This document shows positions 21,687 through 32,614 of a stretch of DNA of 64,000 bases, in pieces. Origin of the DNA: Peptostreptococcaceae bacterium (GTDB lineage: Bacteria; Bacillota; Clostridia; Peptostreptococcales; Anaerovoracaceae); assembly GCA_016650175.1 (NCBI GenBank), contig JAENWG010000001.1, forward strand, positions 1-64,000, written 5' to 3'. Both the position numbers and the translations under genes were made by a program. The notes beneath the pieces are model-generated. The model did no database searches. It worked only from the letters and a program-made list of their open reading frames with translations, and had not been told where the DNA came from. Numbering within the stretch: position 1 is the first letter of the stretch; every line of letters begins with the position of its first letter.

Positions 21687-23117
21687 TTAAATACATGTCA
21701 ACTTGTATATAGCCTCTGCATAAATTTTTGTCATCAATACGAATTTATCTAAATTAATTCTTTCGTTCTTTTGATGCATCCTATCCTCATCATCTGGGAA
21801 AGCTCCACCAAAAGCAACGATGTTTTTAGTCGCTCTTGCATATGTACCACCGCCTATAACAAGCGGTTTACTATCTATATCACCTGTATGGTTTTGATAA
21901 ACGTCCATCAGTGTTTTAATCATTGGATCATCAGGTTCCTTATATATAGGCTTTTGTAATTTTTCCTTAATTAATCCGATTTTTTCTTTTTTCAAAAGAA
22001 TGTTCAGACCACTATATATATCTTCTTCAGTAAAAGAAACCGGGTATCTGGCATTTACAACCAGCTGTACTGCTTTATTAGTCATTTCCATCATTCCTAC
22101 GTTTACAGTAAGAGGTCCGGAAGCTTCATCATAAAGATTAATACCTAAACTTTTTCCGTCTACTTCAAAGCCAATATTTTTGTTATAGAAACAAACAAAG
22201 TCATTCGTTTCTTCAAAAGCAAAATTCAGTTTGCCTAAGAATTTCATCATAATCGAAATCGCATTTAATCCTGATTCAGGACTAGCTCCATGAGCTGATA
22301 CTCCATGAGTAGTTATTTCAAGTGATTTCCCAATTCCTTTAAAGTTTATTTTGTAATTGCTTTCTTTTCTGTATAACGATCCTAATTCCTTAATATTATC
22401 GTAAGCATCTCTGTCTTCACATTTTATTACTGCTCTTGCAAAATCAGGAACCATATTAGGAGCATTTCCTGCTTTTATACTAGTTAGCTCAAGACCTTTA
22501 CTATTTTTGTTTTCAGAAAACTTCCTGGCAAAACTAAAATAGATTATTCCCTTTTCTCCGTTTATAGCTGGAAATTCTCCATCAGGTGTTATTCCGAAAT
22601 CCGGTGCCTTAGTTTTAGAAAGATAATAATCCATACCTTTCCATCCCGTTTCCTCGTCTAATCCTAATATTAATCGTATATTCTTCTTAGGTACTATGTT
22701 AGCTTGTTTAAGCGCCTTCATAGCATAAAGACACGCTATAACCGGGCCCTTATCATCAGTAGTCCCTCTTCCATACATCCAATTATCTACTATTTCTGCA
22801 CCGTATGGAGCATGTTCCCAATCACTACCTTCAGGAACAACATCAAGATGACCTATTATTGCAAAAGTTTCTTTAGCATCTTCTCCTTTAAATTCAATGT
22901 GACCACCGTAATTATCGATGTTTGTAGTTTCAAACCCAAATTCTTCACCAATATCTAGAGTCCTTTTATATACATTCTGAACATCCTCACCAAAAGGATA
23001 TACTTCCCCCTCAGGCAAATAAACAGGATCATTTAAAACACTTTTCATCCTTATAACTTCTGCTAGGGTTTCGATCATCTCTTCTTTATTAGCTTCTACG
23101 TGATCAAGATATGTCAT
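21687..23117 (-). CDS. PepV/Sapep-family dipeptidase (M20)
   Basis: GHLDVVPEGSDWEHAPYGAEI, GRGTTDDKGPVIA, DEETGWKG. Confidence 0.92.
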   Translation of the reverse strand: MTYLDHVEANKEEMIETLAEVIRMKSVLNDPVYLPEGEVYPFGEDVQNVYKRTLDIGEEFGFETTNIDNYGGHIEFKGEDAKETFAIIGHLDVVPEGSDWEHAPYGAEIVDNWMYGRGTTDDKGPVIACLYAMKALKQANIVPKKNIRLILGLDEETGWKGMDYYLSKTKAPDFGITPDGEFPAINGEKGIIYFSFARKFSENKNSKGLELTSIKAGNAPNMVPDFARAVIKCEDRDAYDNIKELGSLYRKESNYKINFKGIGKSLEITTHGVSAHGASPESGLNAISIMMKFLGKLNFAFEETNDFVCFYNKNIGFEVDGKSLGINLYDEASGPLTVNVGMMEMTNKAVQLVVNARYPVSFTEEDIYSGLNILLKKEKIGLIKEKLQKPIYKEPDDPMIKTLMDVYQNHTGDIDSKPLVIGGGTYARATKNIVAFGGAFPDDEDRMHQKNERINLDKFVLMTKIYAEAIYKLTCI

Positions 23118-23119
23118 TA

Positions 23120-23341
23120 TTAAACTCCTTGGACTCCTTGGATTTCAGGATAGCTTTGTTTTAAAATTTTAAAAACAACACCTTGTAATGTTTGCTGAGA
23201 ACTAGGACATCCTGCGCAGTGACCTTTTAGTCTAACTTTTACAATTTTATCCTCTGTATATTCAACAAATTCAATATCTCCGCCATCTCTTTGTAGTGCT
23301 GGTCTAATAACCTCTATCGCTGCTTTAATTTTATCTTCCAT
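23120..23341 (-). CDS. NifU C-terminal domain protein (Fe-S scaffold)
   Basis: IRPALQRDGGDIEFVEY...LKGHCAGCPSSQQTLQ. Confidence 0.95.
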   Translation of the reverse strand: MEDKIKAAIEVIRPALQRDGGDIEFVEYTEDKIVKVRLKGHCAGCPSSQQTLQGVVFKILKQSYPEIQGVQGV

Positions 23342-23358
23342 CATAATTTCTCCTTTTT

Positions 23359-24672
23359 TTATTCTTTATCAGTTTCTTCTTCAACTACGGGTTCTACTTC
23401 AACTGCCTTAAGATCTTCTGGACTTTCTATAGTTTGTATAACCTGTTCTTTATTTATTGTTATACTATCATCATTTGCCCTATAATCAAGTACAGATTTA
23501 CCATTTACTATTGTCGCAATGTTTATTGTTCTTACAGGGTTTCCATCATTAGAAAACCTAAACGTTCCTGTAACACATTTCAAATTATATGTATCTGCTA
23601 GTGCATCTCTAATCTCATCTCTATCCGTAGTCCCTGCGGTATTAATAGCATTCATTATTAATAAATATGCATCATATCCTAGCGCTACGTTATCAGAAGG
23701 AACAGCATCCTCACCGTATTTAAGTTGGTATTCTAAAAGAAACTTGCTAGCTTCCGATGAAGTATTGGCATCTATTTCATTATCTTCATTAACTACTGCA
23801 TCTGACGGGAAAGCCACCTTAATTTCAGGATGCTTTATCATCATGTCAAAAAACTCTTGATTATTCCAATCACTTGTTCCTATAAACGTAATATCCGTCA
23901 TTTCATTTTCTTCAAATTGAGTAAAAATCAAATCAGCCTTATTAACAGCTACTGGCATAAAAATGGCCTTTGCCTTAGACTCTTTAACTTTATCCAAAAG
24001 GTCTGTGAAATCAATTTCATCTATTGATATAGATGTATTTAACACAAGTGCATGGCTATCGCTATCATAAGAATCAACTTTATCCTTAAAGTTTCTAATA
24101 ACAGAAACATGAGAATCATCGTTATGAATCTTAATAATTCCAACATTTTTAACCTTCAAACGTTCAACTGCATATTCTGCTAAAGATTCTCCCATCATAG
24201 ACTCTAAAACACTTACTCTAAAATAGTAGTCGTTGTCCACTGTTATTAAAGGATTAATGCAAGACGGAGTTATTGTAGGTATTTCAGCTTTTAATATTTT
24301 CTTACTCGCAGTCAGTGAGCAAACTTCTCCTGCACTGCCTATTATTGCAACAGGGTCAAGCTTAATCAAACCTTCTATAGCACTTTCTGATGTATAAATA
24401 TTGGATTGATTATCTAATACAATCAATTCTACATCTTTACCTAATACATTACCATAGATACTGTTTGCAAGTTCTATTCCTTTGATTTCATCATTCCCCT
24501 GCACAGAATATTCTCCGGTTTGAGCTTCAAATACTCCTATAATAATCTTAGTTTCAGAGTCATTTGACAGATAAGTCTGTTCAAAAATATTGTAAGTTGA
24601 ACAACTTGCTAATGCTCCTATAAGTACCGTTATACTTACTAGCGTAGCTAGCCATTTTTTTAAATTCATCAT
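23359..24672 (-). CDS. ABC-type branched-chain amino-acid-like substrate-binding lipoprotein
   Basis: Lipobox LIGALASCS; Peripla_BP_6-like IIIGVFEAQTGEYSVQGNDEIKGIELAN. Confidence 0.85.
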   Translation of the reverse strand: MMNLKKWLATLVSITVLIGALASCSTYNIFEQTYLSNDSETKIIIGVFEAQTGEYSVQGNDEIKGIELANSIYGNVLGKDVELIVLDNQSNIYTSESAIEGLIKLDPVAIIGSAGEVCSLTASKKILKAEIPTITPSCINPLITVDNDYYFRVSVLESMMGESLAEYAVERLKVKNVGIIKIHNDDSHVSVIRNFKDKVDSYDSDSHALVLNTSISIDEIDFTDLLDKVKESKAKAIFMPVAVNKADLIFTQFEENEMTDITFIGTSDWNNQEFFDMMIKHPEIKVAFPSDAVVNEDNEIDANTSSEASKFLLEYQLKYGEDAVPSDNVALGYDAYLLIMNAINTAGTTDRDEIRDALADTYNLKCVTGTFRFSNDGNPVRTINIATIVNGKSVLDYRANDDSITINKEQVIQTIESPEDLKAVEVEPVVEEETDKE

Positions 24673-24687
24673 AATACCTTCCTATAG

Positions 24688-25653
24688 TTAAATACCTTTT
24701 ATCGCTTCTCTTAGAAGCTGAGCCGAATCAATATTATTCACTATGTTTCTAAATGAAGAAGAGTTAGGAACACCTTTAGTATACCAACCTAAGTGTTTCC
24801 TCATTTCTCTTACCGCTACTCGTTCTCCTTTATTAATAGCTATTAAATCGAAGTGCCTAAGCATTACATCTTTCTTTTCTTCAATTGTCGGTCTAGGTAT
24901 GTCAAAGTCACCTTCATAAGCGGCTATAAGCTCTCTAAATATCCAAGGATTACCTAGCGCTCCTCTTGCAACCATAACAAAATCACAACCAGTTTCATTA
25001 ATCATGTCAATGCCATCTTTCGCCGAATGAACATCTCCATTTCCTATTACCGGTATATTTACCTCTTCCTTAACTTTCTTAATTATTTCCCAATTCGCTT
25101 TGCCGCTATAAAATTGTTCTCTTGTTCTTCCATGAACAGCAACAGCCGAGGCTCCGCCCGCTTCTATTGCTTTAGCTACTAAAACAGCATTTATATCCTC
25201 TTCGCCAAAACCCATTCTGATTTTAGCAGTAATTGGCTTTTTAGTAACTTTTACTAGTTTCTCAATTATGTCATATATCAAATCTACTTGTTTAAGTAAT
25301 GCTGATCCTTCTCCATTTTTTACTATTTTAGGTACCGGACAACCCATATTAACATCAATTAAAGCTGCATCAAATGGTTCTAAAATCTTTACCGCTTCAG
25401 CCATGATATCGGGTTCTGCACCGAATATCTGTATACCTACTGGCTTTTCTCCTTCAGAAATGTTAATCATATCTTTTGATTTTCTGTCTCCATAAAAAAG
25501 ACCCTTTGCACTGATCATTTCGGTATATAGCATAGCAGCACCGTAATCTTTACAGATAATTCTCATTGCTTCATCTGTAACTCCTGCAAGGGGTGCAAGG
25601 AAAAACGGATTGTCAAAAGTAATATTCCCAATCTTTGTATTAAACTTAGTCAT
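24688..25653 (-). CDS. dusB: tRNA-dihydrouridine synthase
   Basis: FFLAPLAGVTDEAMR, DVNMGCPVPKIVKNGEGSALL, GNGDVHSAKDG. Confidence 0.95.
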   Translation of the reverse strand: MTKFNTKIGNITFDNPFFLAPLAGVTDEAMRIICKDYGAAMLYTEMISAKGLFYGDRKSKDMINISEGEKPVGIQIFGAEPDIMAEAVKILEPFDAALIDVNMGCPVPKIVKNGEGSALLKQVDLIYDIIEKLVKVTKKPITAKIRMGFGEEDINAVLVAKAIEAGGASAVAVHGRTREQFYSGKANWEIIKKVKEEVNIPVIGNGDVHSAKDGIDMINETGCDFVMVARGALGNPWIFRELIAAYEGDFDIPRPTIEEKKDVMLRHFDLIAINKGERVAVREMRKHLGWYTKGVPNSSSFRNIVNNIDSAQLLREAIKGI

Positions 25654-25654
25654 A

Positions 25655-26527
25655 TTAATCTAATATAAACTCCATTTTTTCTTCATCATTCATAACATAG
25701 GTTTTATGTTTATCACCATTGTTATCATGTCTGAGTTTTTTGTTATTCTTGTTTTTATCATATATTACTTGAAGTCCTTCTAATGTAAGAAGTTTATCTA
25801 TATAATCTATACACTCAAGTCCACTTTCTACCATAGTAGCAAGTCCACCTGTTGCTATTACTTTTACTTCTTCTTCAGTTCCGCAAATTTCTATCAGTTC
25901 CTTTTTCATAGTTCGAACTATATAGTCAACTACGCCCATGTGTCCATATATTAAACCTGATTGCATACTTTCTATAGTATTCTTACATATGGTTTGTCCT
26001 GGCATTTCCAGTTCAACTTTAGGTAGCTTTGAAGTCTTTTCAAAGAGCGCTTCAGATGAAATCTTTAGTCCGGGAGCAATTGTACCTCCGAGGTACTCAC
26101 CTTTGCCTGTTACAGCGCAAAATGTAGTAGCAGTACCAAAATCAATTATAATTAACGGTCCACCGTATTTTGCATGCGCTGATACCGCATTAACTATTCT
26201 ATCCGCACCAACCTGTTTAGGATTATCATATTTTACTATAAGTCCCGTTTTTACTCCTGAGGCTATTACTATAGCTTTTTTCTTGAAGTATTTTTGTGAC
26301 ATATGTTGTAACGTAAATAAAACAGAAGGTACTACAGTAGATATTATCATATCGTCAATTTCTGAGGGGGCAATCCCTTCATAATAAAAAAGTTGATATA
26401 TAAGCATACCGTATTCGTCAGCACTTTTTCGAATATCTGTTTCCAGTCTCCAATTAGTTACCAGTTTTCCTTCATCGAAAACACCAAGTACAATATTACT
26501 GTTGCCTACGTCAAAAGCTAATAGCAT
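25655..26527 (-). CDS. coaX: Type III pantothenate kinase
   Basis: MLLAFDVGNSNIVLGVF...KQVGADRIVNA...IIDFGTATTF. Confidence 0.96.
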   Translation of the reverse strand: MLLAFDVGNSNIVLGVFDEGKLVTNWRLETDIRKSADEYGMLIYQLFYYEGIAPSEIDDMIISTVVPSVLFTLQHMSQKYFKKKAIVIASGVKTGLIVKYDNPKQVGADRIVNAVSAHAKYGGPLIIIDFGTATTFCAVTGKGEYLGGTIAPGLKISSEALFEKTSKLPKVELEMPGQTICKNTIESMQSGLIYGHMGVVDYIVRTMKKELIEICGTEEEVKVIATGGLATMVESGLECIDYIDKLLTLEGLQVIYDKNKNNKKLRHDNNGDKHKTYVMNDEEKMEFILD

Positions 26528-26539
26528 TATTCTGCCTCC

Positions 26540-28114
26540 TTAAACTACCTGTTCCAGTCTTTGTAGAGCTAATGCCATAGTTAGACCTGGTATTACTCTA
26601 TTTCCGGTAATTTCTGCTCCTAGAATTTCGTTGATTCTCTTTAGTCTATATTGAACAGTATTGGTGTGAATATTCATAAAAGACGCAGTTTTGTTACTGT
26701 TCATTCCCGCATCCAATACAAATGTTTCCAATGTTTCTAATAGTTGTTTTGCCTTGTTAGGTGCTAATTCTCTATTAAAGGATTCTAATAGATCCAAGTA
26801 AGTCTTTTTAAGATGTCCATTTTGAATATGTATGTTTATGCAATTGCTAACAAGTGCCAATTCATATTTAGTAAATACTCTCTTGTATGGGAATACACTT
26901 TCTACAAAAGTCCATGTCTCATTTATGAGCTTGAATCCATCTGCAGCTCCTTCTATTCCGTCTATACCTGTAACATGGAAAACCCTAACTTCTTTACGTT
27001 TTTCTTTAAGTTTATCAAAAAGAGCCAGACAAACAACTTTGTCAGACACTTCATCCTCTTCCGAAGAGTTTTTTAATATTACACCATAGGTTTCTTCGTC
27101 TTCAACAACTTTAATTAATTTAAAATCATTACTTTCGTTAAACTCATTCATGGCTTTTATTCCATCTTCATTTTCTATGCCTGATGCATAAAACACACCG
27201 ATAATTTTATCATTTCCAAGATCTGCTTCATCTTTAATGCTGTATCCTAGGCTTTTATTACCTCTAAATAGAGCTTTTACAAATTCTGTAGTTGCATCAC
27301 TTTCCGGTGTATATTTCCACATACCTATAGCAAGTTCAATGATTTCTGCTAATTTAGTAATTTCTCCAGCAGAGTAATTATCTTCATTGTCTACTATAAA
27401 TAGAAAATATTTTTCTTTTGCTATAACCACAGGTCCCCAATAAGTAAGAACACCGTTTACATCAACTAAAGTATATACTCCAGTTTTTTCAAATGTCTTT
27501 TTCTTACCAAGCTTGACTGCCTCTTCTATAGAAGTTCTATGTCTTGTTTCTACACTAAGTACTGGATTAAACTCCTCGCTAAGGAGCACTACTTGAAAGT
27601 CATTTTTCAGTGCAGATTCTCTTAAAGCCGCCTGAAAACTAGAGTGCTTTTCAAAATTAAGCAGATGATAAATAGTATTATTTATCAAACTATTCTTAAA
27701 GTTATCACCATATAGAATTTTATCCTGGATTTGTTCTAATACATTTGAATATGTAATCTCGCTGTTAGTAAATAGCGAAACCAAAGGAAAGTTTAACATT
27801 TCAGCTAATTCTACAACTTTGTTATTTACACTTTTAACTCCATCATTAGTACAAAATATTACAAGTGCTGATACTGAAGATTTTGCTAAACCTCTTACAA
27901 AGTCGCATTGCAAATCTATATCATCTACACATTGCCAAAAATGTGTAAGAACAAGTTGTTCTTTCACGCCATTGTTTTTTATACCAATCTCAAGATTCGT
28001 CTCATCTAGTACCGATATGGTTCTAACTCTATTTTCAAGTTTTTTATTACCGGCCATAACAATACTATTTTTGAACACTTCTAATTGTAAACAGTCTCTA
28101 ATTGTAATCTTCAT
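26540..28114 (-). CDS. PucR-family transcriptional regulator
   Basis: N-terminal purine-catabolism-like domain; C-terminal NKTASFMNIHTNTVQYRLKRINEIL HTH. Confidence 0.9.
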   Translation of the reverse strand: MKITIRDCLQLEVFKNSIVMAGNKKLENRVRTISVLDETNLEIGIKNNGVKEQLVLTHFWQCVDDIDLQCDFVRGLAKSSVSALVIFCTNDGVKSVNNKVVELAEMLNFPLVSLFTNSEITYSNVLEQIQDKILYGDNFKNSLINNTIYHLLNFEKHSSFQAALRESALKNDFQVVLLSEEFNPVLSVETRHRTSIEEAVKLGKKKTFEKTGVYTLVDVNGVLTYWGPVVIAKEKYFLFIVDNEDNYSAGEITKLAEIIELAIGMWKYTPESDATTEFVKALFRGNKSLGYSIKDEADLGNDKIIGVFYASGIENEDGIKAMNEFNESNDFKLIKVVEDEETYGVILKNSSEEDEVSDKVVCLALFDKLKEKRKEVRVFHVTGIDGIEGAADGFKLINETWTFVESVFPYKRVFTKYELALVSNCINIHIQNGHLKKTYLDLLESFNRELAPNKAKQLLETLETFVLDAGMNSNKTASFMNIHTNTVQYRLKRINEILGAEITGNRVIPGLTMALALQRLEQVV

Positions 28115-28123
28115 CTCAATCTC

Positions 28124-30199
28124 CTACTTGTCATTCTCAGTTTCTGTCTCCTCTTTTTTAGGTTCAATTTCTGCTTCAGGCTCAGTTTCTTCTGCTTCTT
28201 CTTCTTCAGCTTCAGCATTTTTTTCATCAGTATCTTCACTTAGATAATCGGAATCAAATTTTGCAAGTTCATCTTCCAATTTCTTTTTTTCTTCTTCCTG
28301 TAAGCGTACTCTTTCTTCAGATTCCTCTTGATTGGCTTTCTGAGTTATTTCGTCTTTGACTCTAACAGCTTCCACCATTTGCTCTGGTGTCATCTTACCA
28401 AGATATAGTGCTTCGAATTGCTCAGCGTTTATAGTTTCTACTTCTAGAAGTGCTTCCGCAACATTAGTAATTCTATCTATGTTTTCCGAAACAAGCTTCT
28501 TAGTTTGTTCATATGCTTTTTCTAACATTTGTTTGATTTCAATATCTATTTCAGATGCAACTTGTTCAGAATAATTCTGTCTGCTTGAAAAATCTTTTCC
28601 TAAGAAAACTTCATCATTAGTTGCGTAACTAACAGGACCCATATTCTCACTAAACCCATATTTAGTAACCATTTCTCTTGCTATCGCAGTAGCTCTTTGT
28701 AAATCGTTACTTGCTCCTGTACTTATATCATCTAGCATTAGTTCTTCTGCAACTCTACCTGCAAGTAAATGCTTGATAGTAGATAACATTCTACCTTTTG
28801 TTTCATAATATTTATCATCTTCAGGTAGATACATAGTAAATCCACCTGCAGAACCTCTAGGTACAATCGTAACTTGATGCACAGGATCAGAACCTGGAAT
28901 TGCTCTCATTACTACTGCATGCCCGGCTTCATGATAAGCTGTAAGCTTTCTTTCCACTGGAGTTATTACCCTTGATTTCTTTTCAGGTCCAGCCATAACT
29001 TTAGTAGTAGCTGCCTCTATTTCTTCCATCCTAATTTTTGTACCGTTTCTTCTGGCAGTTATCAGTGCTGCTTCATTGATTAAGTTCTCAATATCTGCAG
29101 GTGAAAATCCAGGTGTACGTCTTGCTAATATCTTAGGTGACACACCTTCTGCTAATGGTTTATTCTTAGAATGAACTTTGAATATAGCTTCTCTTGCTGC
29201 AACATCTGGCATACCCATTACGATTTGTCTATCAAATCTACCAGGTCTTAGTAATGCTGGATCTAATATGTCAGGTCTATTAGTAGCTGCTAATATAATG
29301 ATACCTGCATTGTCTGCAAATCCATCCATTTCAACCAACAGTTGGTTAAGTGTCTGTTCTCTTTCGTCGTTTCCGCCTCCAAGTCCAGCTCCTCTTTTAC
29401 GACCAACCGCATCAATTTCATCTATAAATATTATACACGGTGCAGTCTTTTTCGCTTGCTCAAATAAATCTCTAACACGAGATGCTCCTACTCCAACAAA
29501 CATTTCAACAAAATCAGAACCACTTATTGTATAAAATGGAACTCCTGCTTCGCCTGCTGTCGCTTTTGATACATAAGTCTTACCTGTACCAGGTCTACCT
29601 ACTAGCAATATACCTTTTGGAATACGTGCCCCAAGCTGTTTATATTTGGTGGAATCTTTTAAGAAATCCACTATTTCTTCTAATTCTTCTTTTTCTTCAT
29701 CAAGGCCGGCTACATCTTCAAATTTAAGAGACTTCCCCGTGTCCTTATACATCTTGGCTTTATTTTTACCAAATGAGAACGCCTTGTTGTTCCCCCCTTG
29801 GTTCATCATAAAGTAGAACAGGAACCCAAGTGCCGCTATCATAACCAGTGTCGGTAGAAGTGATAGGAAAGAAAATCCACTTTCTGGTGCATCACTTTCT
29901 ATATTGATACGTCCTTCTTCCATCATAGGATATACATATGTAGTATTCATATAATCTATATCCAAAAGCGATGACGCATAGGTATATAATATGTCACCTG
30001 ATGCCAAAGTACCTGTAATCTTTCTATCAGATACATTAACTTCTTTAATTTTACCGGATTCTATTTGACTTACGAACGTCGAAAACTGAACCTCTTTTAT
30101 ATTCACAGGATCTTCAATCCCCTTGTACATAAAGGCTGCAGTTAATACTACAGCAAATATTATTAAATATATGCTTATATTTTTCCCAAATTTTTTCAA
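28124..30199 (-). CDS. ftsH: ATP-dependent zinc metalloprotease FtsH (probable TTG start at 30199)
   Basis: [38 protein letters not shown]. The ORF-track start extends upstream; TTGAAAAAATTTGGG is preceded by an AGAAAGGGAA RBS. Confidence 0.95.
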   Translation of the reverse strand: MKKFGKNISIYLIIFAVVLTAAFMYKGIEDPVNIKEVQFSTFVSQIESGKIKEVNVSDRKITGTLASGDILYTYASSLLDIDYMNTTYVYPMMEEGRINIESDAPESGFSFLSLLPTLVMIAALGFLFYFMMNQGGNNKAFSFGKNKAKMYKDTGKSLKFEDVAGLDEEKEELEEIVDFLKDSTKYKQLGARIPKGILLVGRPGTGKTYVSKATAGEAGVPFYTISGSDFVEMFVGVGASRVRDLFEQAKKTAPCIIFIDEIDAVGRKRGAGLGGGNDEREQTLNQLLVEMDGFADNAGIIILAATNRPDILDPALLRPGRFDRQIVMGMPDVAAREAIFKVHSKNKPLAEGVSPKILARRTPGFSPADIENLINEAALITARRNGTKIRMEEIEAATTKVMAGPEKKSRVITPVERKLTAYHEAGHAVVMRAIPGSDPVHQVTIVPRGSAGGFTMYLPEDDKYYETKGRMLSTIKHLLAGRVAEELMLDDISTGASNDLQRATAIAREMVTKYGFSENMGPVSYATNDEVFLGKDFSSRQNYSEQVASEIDIEIKQMLEKAYEQTKKLVSENIDRITNVAEALLEVETINAEQFEALYLGKMTPEQMVEAVRVKDEITQKANQEESEERVRLQEEEKKKLEDELAKFDSDYLSEDTDEKNAEAEEEEAEETEPEAEIEPKKEETETENDK

Positions 30200-30273
30200 T
30201 GTTGTTCCCTTTCTTCTGTTAAGTATCACAAATTTGTTTATTATAACAAAACTGCTTTGATATTTTACCACAG

Positions 30274-31707
30274 TTAACCAATAATTTCAAGGAGTAACGC
30301 TAATCTTGTTCTGTTGTCCATATGATATTTCTGTGAATATTTACCCTTTTTTCTAGCCACGTCATTACCAAAGTTGTCATTAGGCACCATCCATAGGATT
30401 TCCCTACCAATAGCAAAGAAATATACATCGTCTCTTTCTTCTTTAGGAATTTTCTCATCTATTAAATAGTCATGCAATTTTTTACTGCCTTTATTAAAAG
30501 GAATATAGTCCCCTTCACTTCTAGCTCTAAATTTAATATTTGTTTCTGTCTTACCGTGTTCTGCCATATATTTGACATAATCAAATATCGCATAGCAACC
30601 AGGTTTATCGATATCGAAGTTTTCTTTTTCTATAATACTAACTTTGAATTTTACTTGGTTTTTCTGTTTTGCCTCTTCGCTTTTTTCAAATATAACAAGG
30701 TTATATTTTCTTCTGACTACATAATTTTTAGATATGTCATAGCTCGCAGACGGATTATCCCCAACTATCAAATTATATATATCAAGAATACCGTTTCTAC
30801 TGACATTATCCTTTAGGTTCATATCCATTATTATTCTGTCTATTATTCTAAGGACAATAGCTTTGTGATTTTCGCCAAGTTTATTTGTATCTATAGTTGC
30901 AGACCTTAACACATCTTTATTACTATTATATTCAACTATGCATTTTCTTAAAACTTCTTGAGCTGCTTTATTCATATATTCATTTTCTATTGAAGCTGCT
31001 TCACCTAATCTTCTGATAGCTTCTTGGCATCCTGAATTTATGTTTTCTTCAACATAAGGGAAAAGCTCAAGTCTTATTCTGTTTCTGTTATATACAGGTT
31101 CAAAATTGCTCGCATCAATATTAGGTTCTAATCCTAATTCTTCAATATATTCATCAATTTCTTTTCTTGTAACATTTAATAACGGTCTAACTATTCTATT
31201 CTCATATTCATCATATCTTTCGCTTTTAATACCACTAAGCCCTGATATTGAAGTACCTCTTAATATTCTAAACATTATAGTTTCACTTTGATCATTTGCA
31301 TTTTGAGCAACCGTTATTACTATTTTATCTTTATCTATACCATGTTTTTTAAGACTGTCTGCCACTTCAGCAAAAGCCTTATATCTTTCATTTCTACCGG
31401 CTTCTTCAGAGCCAATTTTATTTTCTTTAGCTATTTTCAAACAGTCAACTTCATAACTTCTACAAGGCCAACCTTTTTCTATACATAGTTTTTCTACTTT
31501 TTCTTGTTCTTCATCAGAAACTACAGGCCTAAACTTGTGGTTAAGATGAACAGGATATATTTTAAGATTCATCTCTTCTGCTAAAGAATCTAAAGCATAA
31601 AAAAGACACATTGAATCAGGGCCTCCTGACAAGCCTATAACTATATGTTGGTCTGCTACTATCAAACCACTATCTAAAATCTTTTGAATTATCTTCTCCA
31701 TATGCAC
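30274..31707 (-). CDS. tilS: tRNA(Ile)-lysidine synthetase
   Basis: IGLSGGPDSMCLFYAL PP-loop; C-terminal TilS domain. Confidence 0.94.
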   Translation of the reverse strand: MHMEKIIQKILDSGLIVADQHIVIGLSGGPDSMCLFYALDSLAEEMNLKIYPVHLNHKFRPVVSDEEQEKVEKLCIEKGWPCRSYEVDCLKIAKENKIGSEEAGRNERYKAFAEVADSLKKHGIDKDKIVITVAQNANDQSETIMFRILRGTSISGLSGIKSERYDEYENRIVRPLLNVTRKEIDEYIEELGLEPNIDASNFEPVYNRNRIRLELFPYVEENINSGCQEAIRRLGEAASIENEYMNKAAQEVLRKCIVEYNSNKDVLRSATIDTNKLGENHKAIVLRIIDRIIMDMNLKDNVSRNGILDIYNLIVGDNPSASYDISKNYVVRRKYNLVIFEKSEEAKQKNQVKFKVSIIEKENFDIDKPGCYAIFDYVKYMAEHGKTETNIKFRARSEGDYIPFNKGSKKLHDYLIDEKIPKEERDDVYFFAIGREILWMVPNDNFGNDVARKKGKYSQKYHMDNRTRLALLLEIIG

Positions 31708-31709
31708 CC

Positions 31710-32537
31710 CTATATATTAAAAAATTTCTTCGCATTGTTAAATGTAATTAATGAAACTTCATCAAACGTCATTTGCTTTAATACAGCAATGCGCCTTACT
31801 ACATGCTCTACGTAAGGTGATTTATTTGACTTTCCTCTGTGTGGTACTGGCGTTAAATATGGTGCATCAGTTTCCGCAAGTAAAAATTCTATCGGAACTT
31901 CTTGTACCACTTCAACTGTTTTTCTATTGTTCTTAAAAGTAATCGGTCCTGCTATAGAAATCATAGCACCTAGCTTCACATATTGCATAGCTGTTTCTTT
32001 AGACCCTGAGTAACAATGAATTTGAACTCTTGCATCAGAATGCATTTCACCGCCCATTCCTTCTTTCATAGAAAACCATGATTTTCTTTCATCTGAAAAA
32101 GCGCCTTCTTCTTTTAGTATATCCATTGTTTCTTTATCCGCGCTTCTAGAATGAATCATGATAGGCATCTTAAGCTTATTAGCTAATTGAATCTGTCTTC
32201 TAAACCAATACCGCTGCTCATCTCTATCGGATTTGTCATAATAAAAGTCAAGACCGATTTCTCCTATGGCTTTTACTTTATCCTTTTTAGCAAGATTTTC
32301 TATAAGAAGTAGAGTTTCCTCGTCCATATCTTTAGCATTGTGTGGGTGAATTCCTACTGCTCCATAGCACCATGAATACTCACTGCAATCTTTTACTGTC
32401 TGAAGACAAGATTCTAAACTGTCTCCGGCATCCATAATATACTCTACCTCCGAAGCTTCAATCTCCTTGGCTAAGTCTTCTCTTTGCTTATCAGTATATT
32501 CTAAAAAGTTTAAATGAGTATGTGCATCAAATAGCAT
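31710..32537 (-). CDS. tatD: TatD-family hydrolase
   Basis: LFDAHTHLNF...AIGEIGLDFYYDKS...ETDAPYLTP. Confidence 0.95.
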   Translation of the reverse strand: MLFDAHTHLNFLEYTDKQREDLAKEIEASEVEYIMDAGDSLESCLQTVKDCSEYSWCYGAVGIHPHNAKDMDEETLLLIENLAKKDKVKAIGEIGLDFYYDKSDRDEQRYWFRRQIQLANKLKMPIMIHSRSADKETMDILKEEGAFSDERKSWFSMKEGMGGEMHSDARVQIHCYSGSKETAMQYVKLGAMISIAGPITFKNNRKTVEVVQEVPIEFLLAETDAPYLTPVPHRGKSNKSPYVEHVVRRIAVLKQMTFDEVSLITFNNAKKFFNI

Positions 32538-32544
32538 ATCTCTC

Positions 32545-32590
32545 CCTTATATATAAAAAACAAATCAGCCTCGATAACTAAAGAATAGCT
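32545..32590 (-). terminator. Putative hairpin terminator downstream of metG
   Basis: CTCGATAACTA-AAGAA-TAGCTCTCGAG imperfect stem; nearby U-run on the minus strand. Confidence 0.45.
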
Positions 32591-32614
32591 CTCGAGACTT
32601 TCTAACCAATATTA

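Noticed and set aside
25938-26384. 148-aa plus-strand ORF antisense to coaX
   Set aside because: Entirely within a confident coaX; no independent coding signal.
27819-28247. 142-aa plus-strand ORF across the pucR/ftsH boundary
   Set aside because: Ser-rich antisense translation of the Glu-rich FtsH tail.
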